A stretch of 64,000 nt of DNA, taken from Bacillus sp. 03113 (GTDB lineage: Bacteria > Bacillota > Bacilli > Bacillales > Cytobacillaceae). The stretch is from the NCBI RefSeq assembly GCF_006546985.1, contig NZ_VATK01000021.1:1-64000 (forward strand). The letters are read 5' to 3'. Each line of letters starts with the position of its first letter. Positions within the stretch are counted from its first letter, which is position 1. Positions 18,123 to 26,303 of the stretch are shown in pieces. Position numbers and translations under genes: made by a program. Below the pieces are notes generated by a model, which saw nothing but the letters and a program-made list of their open reading frames with translations, had not been told where the DNA came from and did no database searches.

Positions 18123-18521
18123 TCAATTATGGCTATTGTCGCAAAATGGTTTGTTATTAGAAAGTCCACACCCACATAAGGCAGCCCGTGTGCATTGAAT
18201 GATTTCTTCCGTTTTCTTAATGGCCAAGTTTCCTTTTAGATAAATAATTCCATTAGAATCAACCTCAACAGTTGTCTTATCATTTGGCTCTTCTAGTTCG
18301 CTGCTATCTTTTCTTATATATTCCAATGCACCACTTGGACATTGTTCGATCACTTTTGCAATTTTATCAGCTCCTTCTCCATCTGCATTAACCCATGGCC
18401 GCTTCTTTACATCAAAAACCTCTGGTAACTCTTTTACACATCTTGCCGCATGAACACATCTTTCAGTATGAAAAATGACATCGATATTTTGTCCTGTATA
18501 ACGTTTGGATTTATTATTCAT
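18123..18521 (-). CDS. YjdI-type 4Fe-4S domain fused to a CDGSH iron-sulfur domain
   Basis: About 132 residues with two predicted metal centres. Residues about 5-70 are a YjdI/Fer4_19 divergent ferredoxin-like domain (HTERCVHAARCVKELP and EQCPSGALEY). Residues about 80-132 are a CDGSH-type domain with CGCGLSNNKPFCDNSH, which should hold a redox-active 2Fe-2S cluster through three cysteines and one histidine. The ATG at 18521 follows AGGAGTGAG at a good distance, and the longer upstream frame lacks a ribosome site. The protein is probably cytoplasmic and involved in redox or iron-sulfur handling together with the neighbouring GNAT. The exact role is unknown. Confidence 0.85.
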   Translation of the reverse strand: MNNKSKRYTGQNIDVIFHTERCVHAARCVKELPEVFDVKKRPWVNADGEGADKIAKVIEQCPSGALEYIRKDSSELEEPNDKTTVEVDSNGIIYLKGNLAIKKTEEIIQCTRAALCGCGLSNNKPFCDNSHN

Positions 18522-18764
18522 AAAAATCTCACTCCTAAAATTAAGTTTCATAGACAGGCGTTCCTTTAAAAAGCTCTTTATCGAAGAAATAAGGTCTTCC
18601 GCTTCATACAAACATTTCTCTGAGCTAATATAGTTTCATTATACAAATTTTTTCATAACATACACCAAAAATAAGGTCAAAGGTTTTGGCCATGCAATTC
18701 CTGCTTGTTTGTATTTACCTTTCATGATACTATTCCTTATCAGGGATGGGAAGGAGTGCTATAA

Positions 18765-19856
18765 ATGGAAGAAAAAAAAGTTACGTGGTTGGAACTTTTT
18801 TATGACTTGTTATTTGTTGCAGCTGTTGCAACTGCTACTCATGCTTTACTTCATGTTGAAAAAGGGCATATTCATCCAGAATATTTATTTAAGTTTGCTC
18901 TAATGTTTATCCCGATATGGTGGTCTTGGACTGGACAAACATTATTTATTAATCGGTTTGGACAAGATTTTTTGCATCAGCGCATCTTTATGATTCTTCA
19001 AATGTTATTTGTCCTTATTATGATATCCAGCTTATCGGTTGATTTTGATCAATACTATCTCCCCTTCCTTATTGGCTATATTGGGCTAAGGGCACTAACA
19101 GCAATCCAATATCTTGTTGTTCAGAATATAGAAGAAGGGAATCGAAAAAAGGTTGCTCGGTTTTTAGGAACACGTTTTTGGATTGGGATCATCATCTCAT
19201 TTCTATCTATTTTTTTTGATTCATGGATTCGATACGCCGTGTTATATGCAGGAATTATTGTCGATGTAATTGTGCCTGTTTTAGGACGCAAATATTTGCT
19301 GAAAGCCCCGACCAATACGGCTCATTTATTAGAACGTTATGGTTTATTGACCATAATCCTTTTTGGAGAATCGGTCGTTAGTACCCTGTTTGTACTACAG
19401 CCGCAAGAAGGTAATTGGAATTCGATTGCTTTTTCGATCATTTCATTTATCCTTATTATATCGATGTGGTGGCAGTATTTTGATAATGTAGAAAAGAAGC
19501 TAAACAAGTCGATTCAGAGCACAGGACAAACGATTGTTTACGGACATCTATTTATTCTAATGTCTTTGAGCATGATCGCAGCATCTATTAAACTAATGTT
19601 TTTACATGAGGTCCATTATTCATTTATCTTATATTTTGTATTTAGTTCTGTATTGCTTTATTTCATTGCAACTACCATTGTTTTTCATCAATACAGGTAT
19701 GAACAACACCGTTTGAAAATTTATCATTTAGGGTTGTTTTTAGGGATTTTAGCAGCTTTTTTTATAATAGATATGATCATAATAGTTCCAAACATTGTCA
19801 TAGTGGGGGAATTAACCCTATTTTTTATCATCTATGCTAAATTAACCACTACGTGA
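18765..19856 (+). CDS. LtrA family (low temperature requirement A) membrane protein
   Basis: A 363-residue polytopic protein with about ten helices. It begins VTWLELFYDLLFVAAVATAT, the signature of the LtrA family, with the conserved acidic FGE in LTIILFGESVVSTLF near residue 200. Listeria ltrA was named for a cold-growth phenotype, but the biochemical activity of the family is not established. The gene starts behind GGAAGGAG and is transcribed alone, divergently from the CDGSH gene, with a terminator downstream. Confidence 0.88.
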   Translation: MEEKKVTWLELFYDLLFVAAVATATHALLHVEKGHIHPEYLFKFALMFIPIWWSWTGQTLFINRFGQDFLHQRIFMILQMLFVLIMISSLSVDFDQYYLPFLIGYIGLRALTAIQYLVVQNIEEGNRKKVARFLGTRFWIGIIISFLSIFFDSWIRYAVLYAGIIVDVIVPVLGRKYLLKAPTNTAHLLERYGLLTIILFGESVVSTLFVLQPQEGNWNSIAFSIISFILIISMWWQYFDNVEKKLNKSIQSTGQTIVYGHLFILMSLSMIAASIKLMFLHEVHYSFILYFVFSSVLLYFIATTIVFHQYRYEQHRLKIYHLGLFLGILAAFFIIDMIIIVPNIVIVGELTLFFIIYAKLTTT

Positions 19857-19963
19857 ATGAATAGAAATGAAAATATCATTCTTTCATTGGTAGATCCCAC
19901 TATCAACAAATTTCAACTTTCTTTTGCAACCTATAAAGTTACGTTAATACGATTCTGTTATAA

Positions 19964-20003
19964 GAAAAGACAATTCCTTTTAACGCTAAGGAATTGTCTT
20001 TTT
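19964..20003 (+). terminator. Terminator of the LtrA gene
   Basis: AAAAGACAATTCCTT (19965-19979) pairs with AAGGAATTGTCTTTT (19988-20002) across an 8-base loop and runs into TTTTT. It lies about 110 bases past the stop codon. Confidence 0.85.
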
Positions 20004-20093
20004 AGGTAAAGTTTATAGTAATAGGATAAAATGTTTAATCAAAAGGACGGAGTTATTACATATGGAACGTTTATTTTTAATCAAATGATTTAA

Positions 20094-22208
20094 TTAATCA
20101 TCCTCATCATCATTTTTGAACTTTTTCCCTCGTTCTTCATCTTCTTTTCTGTCCTTCACTTCCTCTCTATTATTTTTTTCATCTTCTTTGGTTTCTTTAT
20201 CTTCTCTTTTGTTTTTTTCTTCTATGTTATCTTTATTTTCTTTTTTCTTTTTTTCTTCATCTCGTTTTATCTTTTGAAGCTCTTCCTTATATTTTTTCTC
20301 TACCAATGATAAGTCAAACTTTTTTTGAGACAGCTCCGAAGTAGACTTAGATAATATTTCTTTAAAAATTAATGTAGTGGTTCCACTACTTGATGATTGT
20401 AGATAGTGGCTTTCGTTCGTTTTATCATATCCTAACCATATAGCTCCTACTAGTTCAGGGGTATATCCGACAAACCAATGATCCTTTGCACCATCTGCAT
20501 TTCCAAATGGAAGCTCAGTCGTACCAGTTTTCCCAGCTACATCGAAGTCATCAAGATGAGCCTTTACGCCTGTCCCTTCGTTTACGACTCCTTTTAGCAT
20601 ATACGTCATTTTCTGAGTAATTTCTGGGTCAGTAACACGAGTAGCATTTTTCTGCCATTTTCCAAGTATTTCTCCATTCGCATCCTCTATTCTTTGAATA
20701 GAGTGTGACTCTACCATTAATCCATTATTGGGGAATGTGGAGTATGCTTGTGCCATTAATAATGGGGATGTTCCTTCAGACATTCCGCCAAGAGCGATCC
20801 CAAGTGAATGATCTTCTTCTTGTAAAGGGATACCAAAACGCTCCACTGCATTCGTACCATATTTCAACCCCATTTTATTTAATAACCAAACTGGCGGGAC
20901 ATTGTAAGAGTGAACTAAAGCATCGTACATCGTAACCTGTCCTCGAAATTGTTTATCATAATTATAAGGCTGATATCCGTCAATATTAAGTGGTCTATCT
21001 TCTAGTCGATCAAATACATCGTATCCTCTTTCTAAGGCAGGAGTGTATACTGCTAAAGGCTTCATTGTAGAACCAGGCTGTCGTTTTAATTGTGTGGCCC
21101 GGTTAAATCCTAAAAATGTATGTTCCCCTCTTCCACCTACTAGTGCATTTATTCCTCCAGTTTTAGGATTAATAAAAATGGCTCCACTTTGGATCAACTG
21201 ATCCGATTGACTTTTTGGAAAAAGCTTGTCATTCTGGTATACCTCTTCAACTGAATTCTGTATGGTAGGATTTAATTCTGTAAAAATATGAAGCCCACCA
21301 GAAAGTATTTCGTTTTTTGAAAGCTGATATTTCTCCATCGCTTCATTTATAATATGATCTACATAATAAGGGAATTTCCCTTTGTAATCGTCTTCTATCT
21401 TCTTTCCCTTTAATACGATAAGCTGATTCTTTGCTTTTTCTACTTCGCTTTCGCTAATGTATCCTTCTTTTTTCATTAACGATAATACGATATCTCGTCG
21501 CTCAACAGCCTTGTCCATATTCTTAAAAGGCGAGAGAATCGAAGGAGCTTTAATTAACCCAGCTAGCATAGCTGACTCACTTAATGTTAATTGACTTACA
21601 TCTTTACTGAAATAAATATTTGCAGCACGCTGAATACCCCAAGCCCCTTCACCAAAATAGATCTGGTTTAAGTATTTCTCCATAATTTCATCTTTTGAGT
21701 AAGTACGCTCAATTTTTTTTGTAAGAATCAACTCTTTTATCTTTCGTGTATAGGAACGTTCCTGTGTCAGAAAAGCATTTTTAGCCAACTGCTGTGTAAC
21801 CGTGCTACCGCCTGCTACGATTTCACCACTAATAGTGTTTTGGAAAAATGCTCGTATAATAGCGATATAATTCACTCCACTGTGCTTATAAAAACGTTGA
21901 TCTTCTGTTGCAATAACAGCGTATATTACGTCTTTTGGAATTTTCTTTATATGAACCCCTTCAATATTTGAAACAGAAATTTTACTTGCAATATCTCCAT
22001 TTTGATCATAGATGTAAGTTGGTTGAGGGTCTGGCTTTTCTAATTTACTTACATCGCTTTTCCAAATAAAGATATTAAAAAGGAGGAAACAAAATAAGGC
22101 AGCTAGTATACCTGCCCAAAATAATTTCATTATTATACTTTTAGAAGTAAAACTACTAAATATCTTATTAGACGATTTTCGATGCTGTCTTCTTTCCATT
22201 CTGCCCAC
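20094..22208 (-). CDS. Class A penicillin-binding protein (PBP1A/PbpG-like) with charged tail
   Basis: About 704 residues. A basic cytoplasmic tail and one membrane anchor (residues about 27-50) are followed by a GT51 glycosyltransferase domain (catalytic glutamate in ATEDQRFYKHSGVN, then GGSTVTQQLAKNAF). A transpeptidase domain follows, with the serine in QPGSTMKP, then SYNVP and AGKTGTTE, so both activities appear intact. It polymerises and cross-links peptidoglycan on the outer face. The last 70 residues are almost only lysine, glutamate, aspartate and asparagine. The GTG at 22208 was chosen because AAAGGTGG lies eight bases upstream. Size suggests relatives of the sporulation enzyme PbpG, but PonA-type proteins are possible. 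Confidence 0.9.
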   Translation of the reverse strand: MGRMERRQHRKSSNKIFSSFTSKSIIMKLFWAGILAALFCFLLFNIFIWKSDVSKLEKPDPQPTYIYDQNGDIASKISVSNIEGVHIKKIPKDVIYAVIATEDQRFYKHSGVNYIAIIRAFFQNTISGEIVAGGSTVTQQLAKNAFLTQERSYTRKIKELILTKKIERTYSKDEIMEKYLNQIYFGEGAWGIQRAANIYFSKDVSQLTLSESAMLAGLIKAPSILSPFKNMDKAVERRDIVLSLMKKEGYISESEVEKAKNQLIVLKGKKIEDDYKGKFPYYVDHIINEAMEKYQLSKNEILSGGLHIFTELNPTIQNSVEEVYQNDKLFPKSQSDQLIQSGAIFINPKTGGINALVGGRGEHTFLGFNRATQLKRQPGSTMKPLAVYTPALERGYDVFDRLEDRPLNIDGYQPYNYDKQFRGQVTMYDALVHSYNVPPVWLLNKMGLKYGTNAVERFGIPLQEEDHSLGIALGGMSEGTSPLLMAQAYSTFPNNGLMVESHSIQRIEDANGEILGKWQKNATRVTDPEITQKMTYMLKGVVNEGTGVKAHLDDFDVAGKTGTTELPFGNADGAKDHWFVGYTPELVGAIWLGYDKTNESHYLQSSSSGTTTLIFKEILSKSTSELSQKKFDLSLVEKKYKEELQKIKRDEEKKKKENKDNIEEKNKREDKETKEDEKNNREEVKDRKEDEERGKKFKNDDEDD

Positions 22209-22534
22209 GTCTAGTACCACCTTTATACTTATATATTAAATAATCGTTTTACATATTGCTTAATTGTTAAACAGGAACTATTTTAAGTCAATAAGAAATA
22301 AGTAGCACTTTACCGGGCCATTTCTCGAATCGCTGCCATCTCCCTTACTAACTAATTCCTCTATTACTTGCCTTTAAACTAAGGTTTGGATTTCTCTCAA
22401 AATGAAAAAACGTTATTCTTTCAGAAAAATAGTTAAAAAGGATGACGTTTTTTATGCCTCTCAAACTCCTGGAAAATTTCCAGCTATTTACCTTTAAACT
22501 GGGGAAATATTTACTAATTGGGTGAATCATTTTT

Positions 22535-22633
22535 CTACCTTACTAATTTAAAAATAAAAGAAAGCCAGCTTCTTTCGTTATGATAGATTATAGCCGCAAA
22601 TCGACCAAGTATAGCAAAAAAATTACTTTTCAT
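22535..22633 (-). CDS. Possible 32-residue small protein
   Basis: An ATG at 22633 follows GAGGGG at eight bases and opens a 33-codon frame (MKSNFFAILGRFAAIIYHNE at the start) ending in TAG. It lies 35 bases behind the methyltransferase gene on the same strand, so cotranscription is possible. The composition is partly hydrophobic and basic. The rest of the 22.2-22.67 kb gap shows no gene, only a short repeated phrase (CCTTTAAACT near 22372 and 22492). Confidence 0.35.
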   Translation of the reverse strand: MKSNFFAILGRFAAIIYHNERSWLSFIFKLVR

Positions 22634-22667
22634 AGATAAATCCCCTCTTTCTGATTTTTTCTACTGG

Positions 22668-23234
22668 TTATTTTTTTCTGCAACAGTAAACGAACGCAGG
22701 AGGCAAGTTCCATGGAACAAAAGAAATCTTTTCTATCTCAAACCTCCTCTCGATAGCTTTTTTCATTTGCAGTGAATATTGAAATGCGATAAATTGACCG
22801 TCTGGTTTTAAGGAAGAATCAATTTCTTCAAGCAGCTGCTCCCGCAATTTGTTTTCGAAGTTAAAGAACGGAAGTCCACTAATAATTGCATCTAGTGGCT
22901 CGATTTGATTAGCCTGCAAGTCCCAGCGAATATTTTCTGCATCAGAGAAACATAAGTAGTTGGGAAATTCAAATTTTAGTTTTCTTCGATATTGAGCATC
23001 CTTCTCGAATAGTACAATTGTTGCATCCCCTGTGTTAAACCTGTGGATAAATTTTGTCACTGCCCCAGATCCCGCTCCTAATTCGGCAACAGCACCTCCT
23101 CTATCCCAGTCAACGGATGATAACATTTTTGATGCTAGATATTTCGAACTTGGTGTGACACTTCCGATCTGCATGGGTGAAAGCATGTATTTGTATAAAA
23201 ATAAAAACTTATCTTGAAAGGTGCTGCCAATCAT
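22668..23234 (-). CDS. Class I SAM-dependent methyltransferase (phospholipid N-methyltransferase-like)
   Basis: About 188 residues. The AdoMet-binding motif AVAELGAGSGAVTKFI and the following acidic FEKD place it in the class I methyltransferases. The N-terminal YMLSPMQIGSVTPSSKYLA closely matches the COG3963 group, which includes phospholipid N-methyltransferases and relatives of KsgA. The motif IV equivalent reads ISGLPFFNF, as in that group. The ATG at 23234 is eight bases behind GGAGG. The substrate, lipid or otherwise, cannot be decided from sequence. It may share a transcript with the small frame downstream. Confidence 0.82.
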   Translation of the reverse strand: MIGSTFQDKFLFLYKYMLSPMQIGSVTPSSKYLASKMLSSVDWDRGGAVAELGAGSGAVTKFIHRFNTGDATIVLFEKDAQYRRKLKFEFPNYLCFSDAENIRWDLQANQIEPLDAIISGLPFFNFENKLREQLLEEIDSSLKPDGQFIAFQYSLQMKKAIERRFEIEKISFVPWNLPPAFVYCCRKK

Positions 23235-23362
23235 ATCACTAACCTCCATAATTTAGTAAATTTATTTATTAATCAATAAATATCATGGTAAAAAAAGAGC
23301 GGCATTGCAGCTGCCACAAAAATAGACCAATACTATATGTGTATTCTGAATAGGGACGGACC

Positions 23363-23745
23363 TTACTTGCCTTTGTCCCTAAATTGGCGCAATTGAGGTA
23401 ATTCCAGCACCTCTGAGATCGTGATCATCAAGCCCATTCCAATAAATTGGCTGGCTGCCACCTCAGCATTCGAAACACCTCCTCGTTTGAAAATAGCACT
23501 AATTGACTCATGGAGCATTTGGAACTTCTCTTTTACATGATTGCGAATTTCTGGTTCGGAAATAGTGTACGCTTGCATGATCATTAAAATCTCATTTCGG
23601 TGGCTTCTCATCAAATCGTTGAAGGCGCGTCCCATCATATCAACCAAACGATCGCCAGGAGCTTCAACTCCCGAGAAAGCCTCGAAAAGATATTGAACGG
23701 CTTTGTCGATGACAGACTTGAATAGATCCTCCTTATTATTGAAGC
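23363..23745 (-). pseudogene. TetR regulator remnant lacking its DNA-binding domain
   Basis: The frame read from 23745 begins FNNKEDLFKSVIDKAVQYLF, which is the end of a TetR helix-turn-helix followed by the sensor domain; it then continues normally to the stop at 23363. The first 40 or so residues, which hold the recognition helix, are missing. A TGA inside the adjacent palindrome lies directly in frame upstream. A start at the ATG at 23647 could give a 94-residue sensor-only product, but it has no good ribosome site. I read this as a gene cut by a deletion. Confidence 0.75.
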
Positions 23746-23767
23746 GTCAGGAAAATTTCCTGACGCT
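23743..23767. repeat. 25-bp palindrome at the junction of two gene fragments
   Basis: AGCGTCAGGAAA (23743-23754) and TTTCCTGACGCT (23756-23767) form a perfect 12-bp inverted repeat around a single base. It sits exactly where the RibD-like fragment ends and the TetR fragment begins. Confidence 0.85.
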
Positions 23768-23946
23768 ACCCCTACTACAGTAAAATCTAATCTTTCTTTT
23801 CCACCGAAAATATAAGATATACCTAGATTTCTCAGATAAGCTAGATATGCATTAGATACTTTCTCGGTAAGCTCCCATCCAATGATACTAGAATGTGTCA
23901 AATAATATATGGTCTTTCCAATGTTATTACTCCTTCTGATAAACAT
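23768..23946 (-). pseudogene. RibD C-terminal-domain (dihydrofolate-reductase-like) gene fragment
   Basis: About 60 residues, including VSNAYLAYLRNLGISYIFGG followed by KERLDFTVVG, match the central part of the RibD_C/dihydrofolate reductase-like family. Both ends are missing. There is no ribosome site, the glycine-rich nucleotide-binding parts are absent, and the frame runs through the palindrome into the TetR remnant in the wrong phase. It appears to be the other half of the rearrangement that truncated the TetR gene. Confidence 0.65.
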
Positions 23947-24002
23947 ATAATATTCATAAATATTCTAATGAAATTGCTATGTAATCCTGCCCTTTCGGAA
24001 CA

Positions 24003-24032
24003 AAAAAACAGAGCAGTGTTAGTACACTGCTC
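24003..24032 (-). terminator. Rho-independent terminator, minus strand
   Basis: GAGCAGTGT (24011-24019) and ACACTGCTC (24024-24032) form a perfect stem with a 4-base loop, followed on the minus strand by TGTTTTTTTG. It would end transcripts coming from the CwlK gene 340 bases away. The stretch 24033-24368 between them shows no coding frame or clear signal. Confidence 0.8.
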
Positions 24033-24368
24033 ATGAAAAATGAAACTATATGAAATACCTTTTTTAATACTATTAAAAGGAACAGTTGGAAAGATTGTAC
24101 CGAAATATTTTAGTACTCAATTTCCAAGCTGAAAAAATAAATGAGAAATAGGTTATAGATATTAAGAAGTTTAAAACAATAAGCTGTCGTCAACCACAAT
24201 TTCTTAAAACCAATTATTGGGTGCAATTTATACGTCCCATCCAGGAACCCAATTTCTTCTTCCCTTATGGGCTACTGGTATATCAAAATTTTGAAATATT
24301 TAACATTAACCTGCGATTGGTATCAGCTATGCTGTTACTACCTCAATAAGGATAAATACCCTGGGATT

Positions 24369-24932
24369 TTAGCTGGGGTATTTTGGACGTTTTCCTTTTT
24401 GCAGATCGTTAATGGTTAAGCCAAAATCCATCTGGAGGTGGGGATAATCTTTAAAGCCGCTCCAGTCTCCTCCCCATTGAAAGCCCAGCTCCTTTGCAAT
24501 TTCTGCAACCTCAAACCAGTCTGATTGACCATTTCCGTTCCCATCATATTCAGTATCCCAGATCACATTACCATTCTCAAGCTGGAGAGCAAAATCGACT
24601 GCTAGGCCAAAGTTGTGATAGGATTCGCCTCCCTCCATATAAGTAACTACTTTTCCGGGAGTCTTTCTGCCCTTGTCATAAAGCTTGTCTTGTTCCTCAA
24701 ACGAGCGGTAATCATCTGTGATCAGAATCGTTATCTTTTTTTCTAATGTTTTTTCTTTTAAAATCTCTACTTTCTCAGCTACAATTGGGTGCAGTTCAGT
24801 TGGCAGAGTCTCTGTATTTATTTCATAATCAACCAGGTCTGCTGAGCCTGGGTATTCCTTTATGAAAATGAAAGATTGATAGATGATAATTGCAAAGAGG
24901 AATAACAGCAATAATTTTAGTAGTTTTTTCAC
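24369..24932 (-). CDS. cwlK: L-alanyl-D-glutamate endopeptidase of the CwlK/M15C family
   Basis: A 187-residue membrane-anchored or secreted zinc peptidase. One N-terminal hydrophobic segment (KLLLLFLFAIIIYQSFIFI) is followed by the M15/VanY-like domain. The metal ligands are in SYHNFGLAVDFAL (histidine and aspartate) and DYPHLQM (histidine). Other blocks shared with Bacillus CwlK are LITDDYRSFEEQDKLYDKG, WDTEYDGNGNGQSDW and LGFQWGGDW. The enzyme cleaves the peptide stem of peptidoglycan outside the membrane. It is transcribed alone. Confidence 0.9.
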   Translation of the reverse strand: MKKLLKLLLLFLFAIIIYQSFIFIKEYPGSADLVDYEINTETLPTELHPIVAEKVEILKEKTLEKKITILITDDYRSFEEQDKLYDKGRKTPGKVVTYMEGGESYHNFGLAVDFALQLENGNVIWDTEYDGNGNGQSDWFEVAEIAKELGFQWGGDWSGFKDYPHLQMDFGLTINDLQKGKRPKYPS

Positions 24933-25124
24933 TAGTAGATGTTCTCCTCCTTCTTAACGTTTTTCGACTAAATCTATTATTATTTTAACTTGAAAAGGAG
25001 AAGAATAGCACGTATGAATTTTTTAAAGATACGGAATAAGCCCAGGCAACCGCCGGGGCTAAAATATTAGCTGATTTTGTTGAAGATCATAGGCTGTTGA
25101 AGCTTGCTCTTACTTATTTAAGTA

Positions 25125-25286
25125 TCAGATGGATTTTTCTCTGACAAAAACCTTTTCAATTTTAGATTGATCCACTGGGTCGTTCTTTTTCTTTTGAAAT
25201 CCGATTCCCTCACCCAGTACAATTTTTTCTTCGTTTCGATCTTTAACGACAACCGCATTATTATTTATGATTTTATTGATTTTCAT
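25125..25286 (-). CDS. Orphan CAT RNA-binding domain (LicT/SacT-type antiterminator N-terminus)
   Basis: A 53-residue frame starts at the ATG at 25286, nine bases behind GGAAGG, and ends in TGA at 25125. The sequence ([37 protein letters not shown]) is the co-antiterminator RNA-binding domain that opens BglG/LicT/SacT proteins. The two PRD regulatory domains that normally follow are absent, and none is recognisable downstream. The isolated domain is known to bind its RNA hairpin constitutively in related proteins. It may therefore be a working mini-antiterminator or the surviving stump of a deleted gene. Confidence 0.72.
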   Translation of the reverse strand: MKINKIINNNAVVVKDRNEEKIVLGEGIGFQKKKNDPVDQSKIEKVFVREKSI

Positions 25287-25351
25287 AGATAGCTACCTTC
25301 CTTTAGCACCCTTTAAGTACAAGTTTCACAAATCGTTCTGTTGGATTTAAC

Positions 25352-25389
25352 AAAAAGGGCGACCTTCATGGTGAAGAAATCGCCCTTTT
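25352..25389 (-). terminator. Terminator of the SDR gene
   Basis: AAAAGGGCGA (25353-25362) and TCGCCCTTTT (25380-25389) enclose a second stem (CTTCA/TGAAG). On the minus strand the hairpin ends in TTTTTG. It separates the SDR/alcohol dehydrogenase genes from the small CAT-domain gene. Confidence 0.85.
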
Positions 25390-25502
25390 ACGGTATCAAA
25401 GTCGAACAGTCACAATGGTTTTAAAATTGTTTTTTAATCACTTTTCTCCTGTCCTTTTGAGTTCTTCCAGAAAGGGATTTCTTGACCAGGAAAGTGCTAA
25501 TG

Positions 25503-26210
25503 TCACCAAGGAATTTGTTTTCGATCTCTGAAGAATCCCCCGTTAGGTCCTTCAGGTCCAATCGTCGCTAACCAAAGGATAGACTCAGCAGCTTGCTTTG
25601 GCGTTCTTGGAGCAGATGGTCCACCCATATCTGTACTTACCCATCCTGGGTCGACCGCATTTATTTTGATATCACCTTTGATTTCTGCAGCTGCCAACCG
25701 TGTTAATCCATTTAGCGCAAGTTTAGACAACTTATAAGCACCTACTCCTTGATATGACATTTCGCTCATCGCTCCATATTCTGAGGAAACATTAATAATT
25801 CTCCCATAGCCTTGTTTTTCCATGAGGGGAATAAAGGAACGGATCACATGGTAAGCGCCGAAGAAATTAGTTGCCATCGTTTTCTCTAGAATGGATGGGT
25901 CCATATCCAATAACTTTTCATTTTCATCCAAATACACGCCAGCATTATTTATCAATACGTCTAATCTTCCATACTTTTCATTTATTGTAAACGCAGCTTG
26001 ATGGATGCTTTCTTGATTGACTACATCCATCATCACAAAGGAAACGTCCAGATTTGACTGCTTAAGTTTTTGCGCAGCTTCATGACCATTTTTTGGGTCC
26101 CGACTTGTCAAAATGACCTTAAAACCATTCAAAGCCAGTTGTTTGGTCAGCTCATATCCAATTCCTCGATTCCCGCCGGTTACAAGCGCAACTTGTTTAT
26201 CGTGTGACAT
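25503..26210 (-). CDS. Short-chain dehydrogenase/reductase (carbonyl-reductase-like)
   Basis: A 235-residue classical SDR. The cofactor site is TGGNRGIG near residue 12, followed by NNAGVY, the catalytic serine in NVSSEYGAMS, and YKLSK (a glycine-alanine-YxxxK catalytic pair). The overall form resembles plant and bacterial NADPH-dependent carbonyl or menthone reductases. The substrate is unknown. It lies 93 bases downstream of the alcohol dehydrogenase gene on the same strand, so the two may interconvert aldehydes or ketones under shared control. Confidence 0.88.
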   Translation of the reverse strand: MSHDKQVALVTGGNRGIGYELTKQLALNGFKVILTSRDPKNGHEAAQKLKQSNLDVSFVMMDVVNQESIHQAAFTINEKYGRLDVLINNAGVYLDENEKLLDMDPSILEKTMATNFFGAYHVIRSFIPLMEKQGYGRIINVSSEYGAMSEMSYQGVGAYKLSKLALNGLTRLAAAEIKGDIKINAVDPGWVSTDMGGPSAPRTPKQAAESILWLATIGPEGPNGGFFRDRKQIPW

Positions 26211-26303
26211 TTAACTCCTCCATTTCTCGCCTACTGCTCGAAGAATTGGGTAACCCATCTTAAATCAGAGTTGATTCAAGGTGATGTATAGCATCTTTAC
26301 GAC

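Noticed and set aside
22348-22530. 60-codon minus-strand frame between the PBP and methyltransferase genes
   Set aside because: No ribosome site and no recognisable family; composition is like that of the surrounding non-coding sequence.
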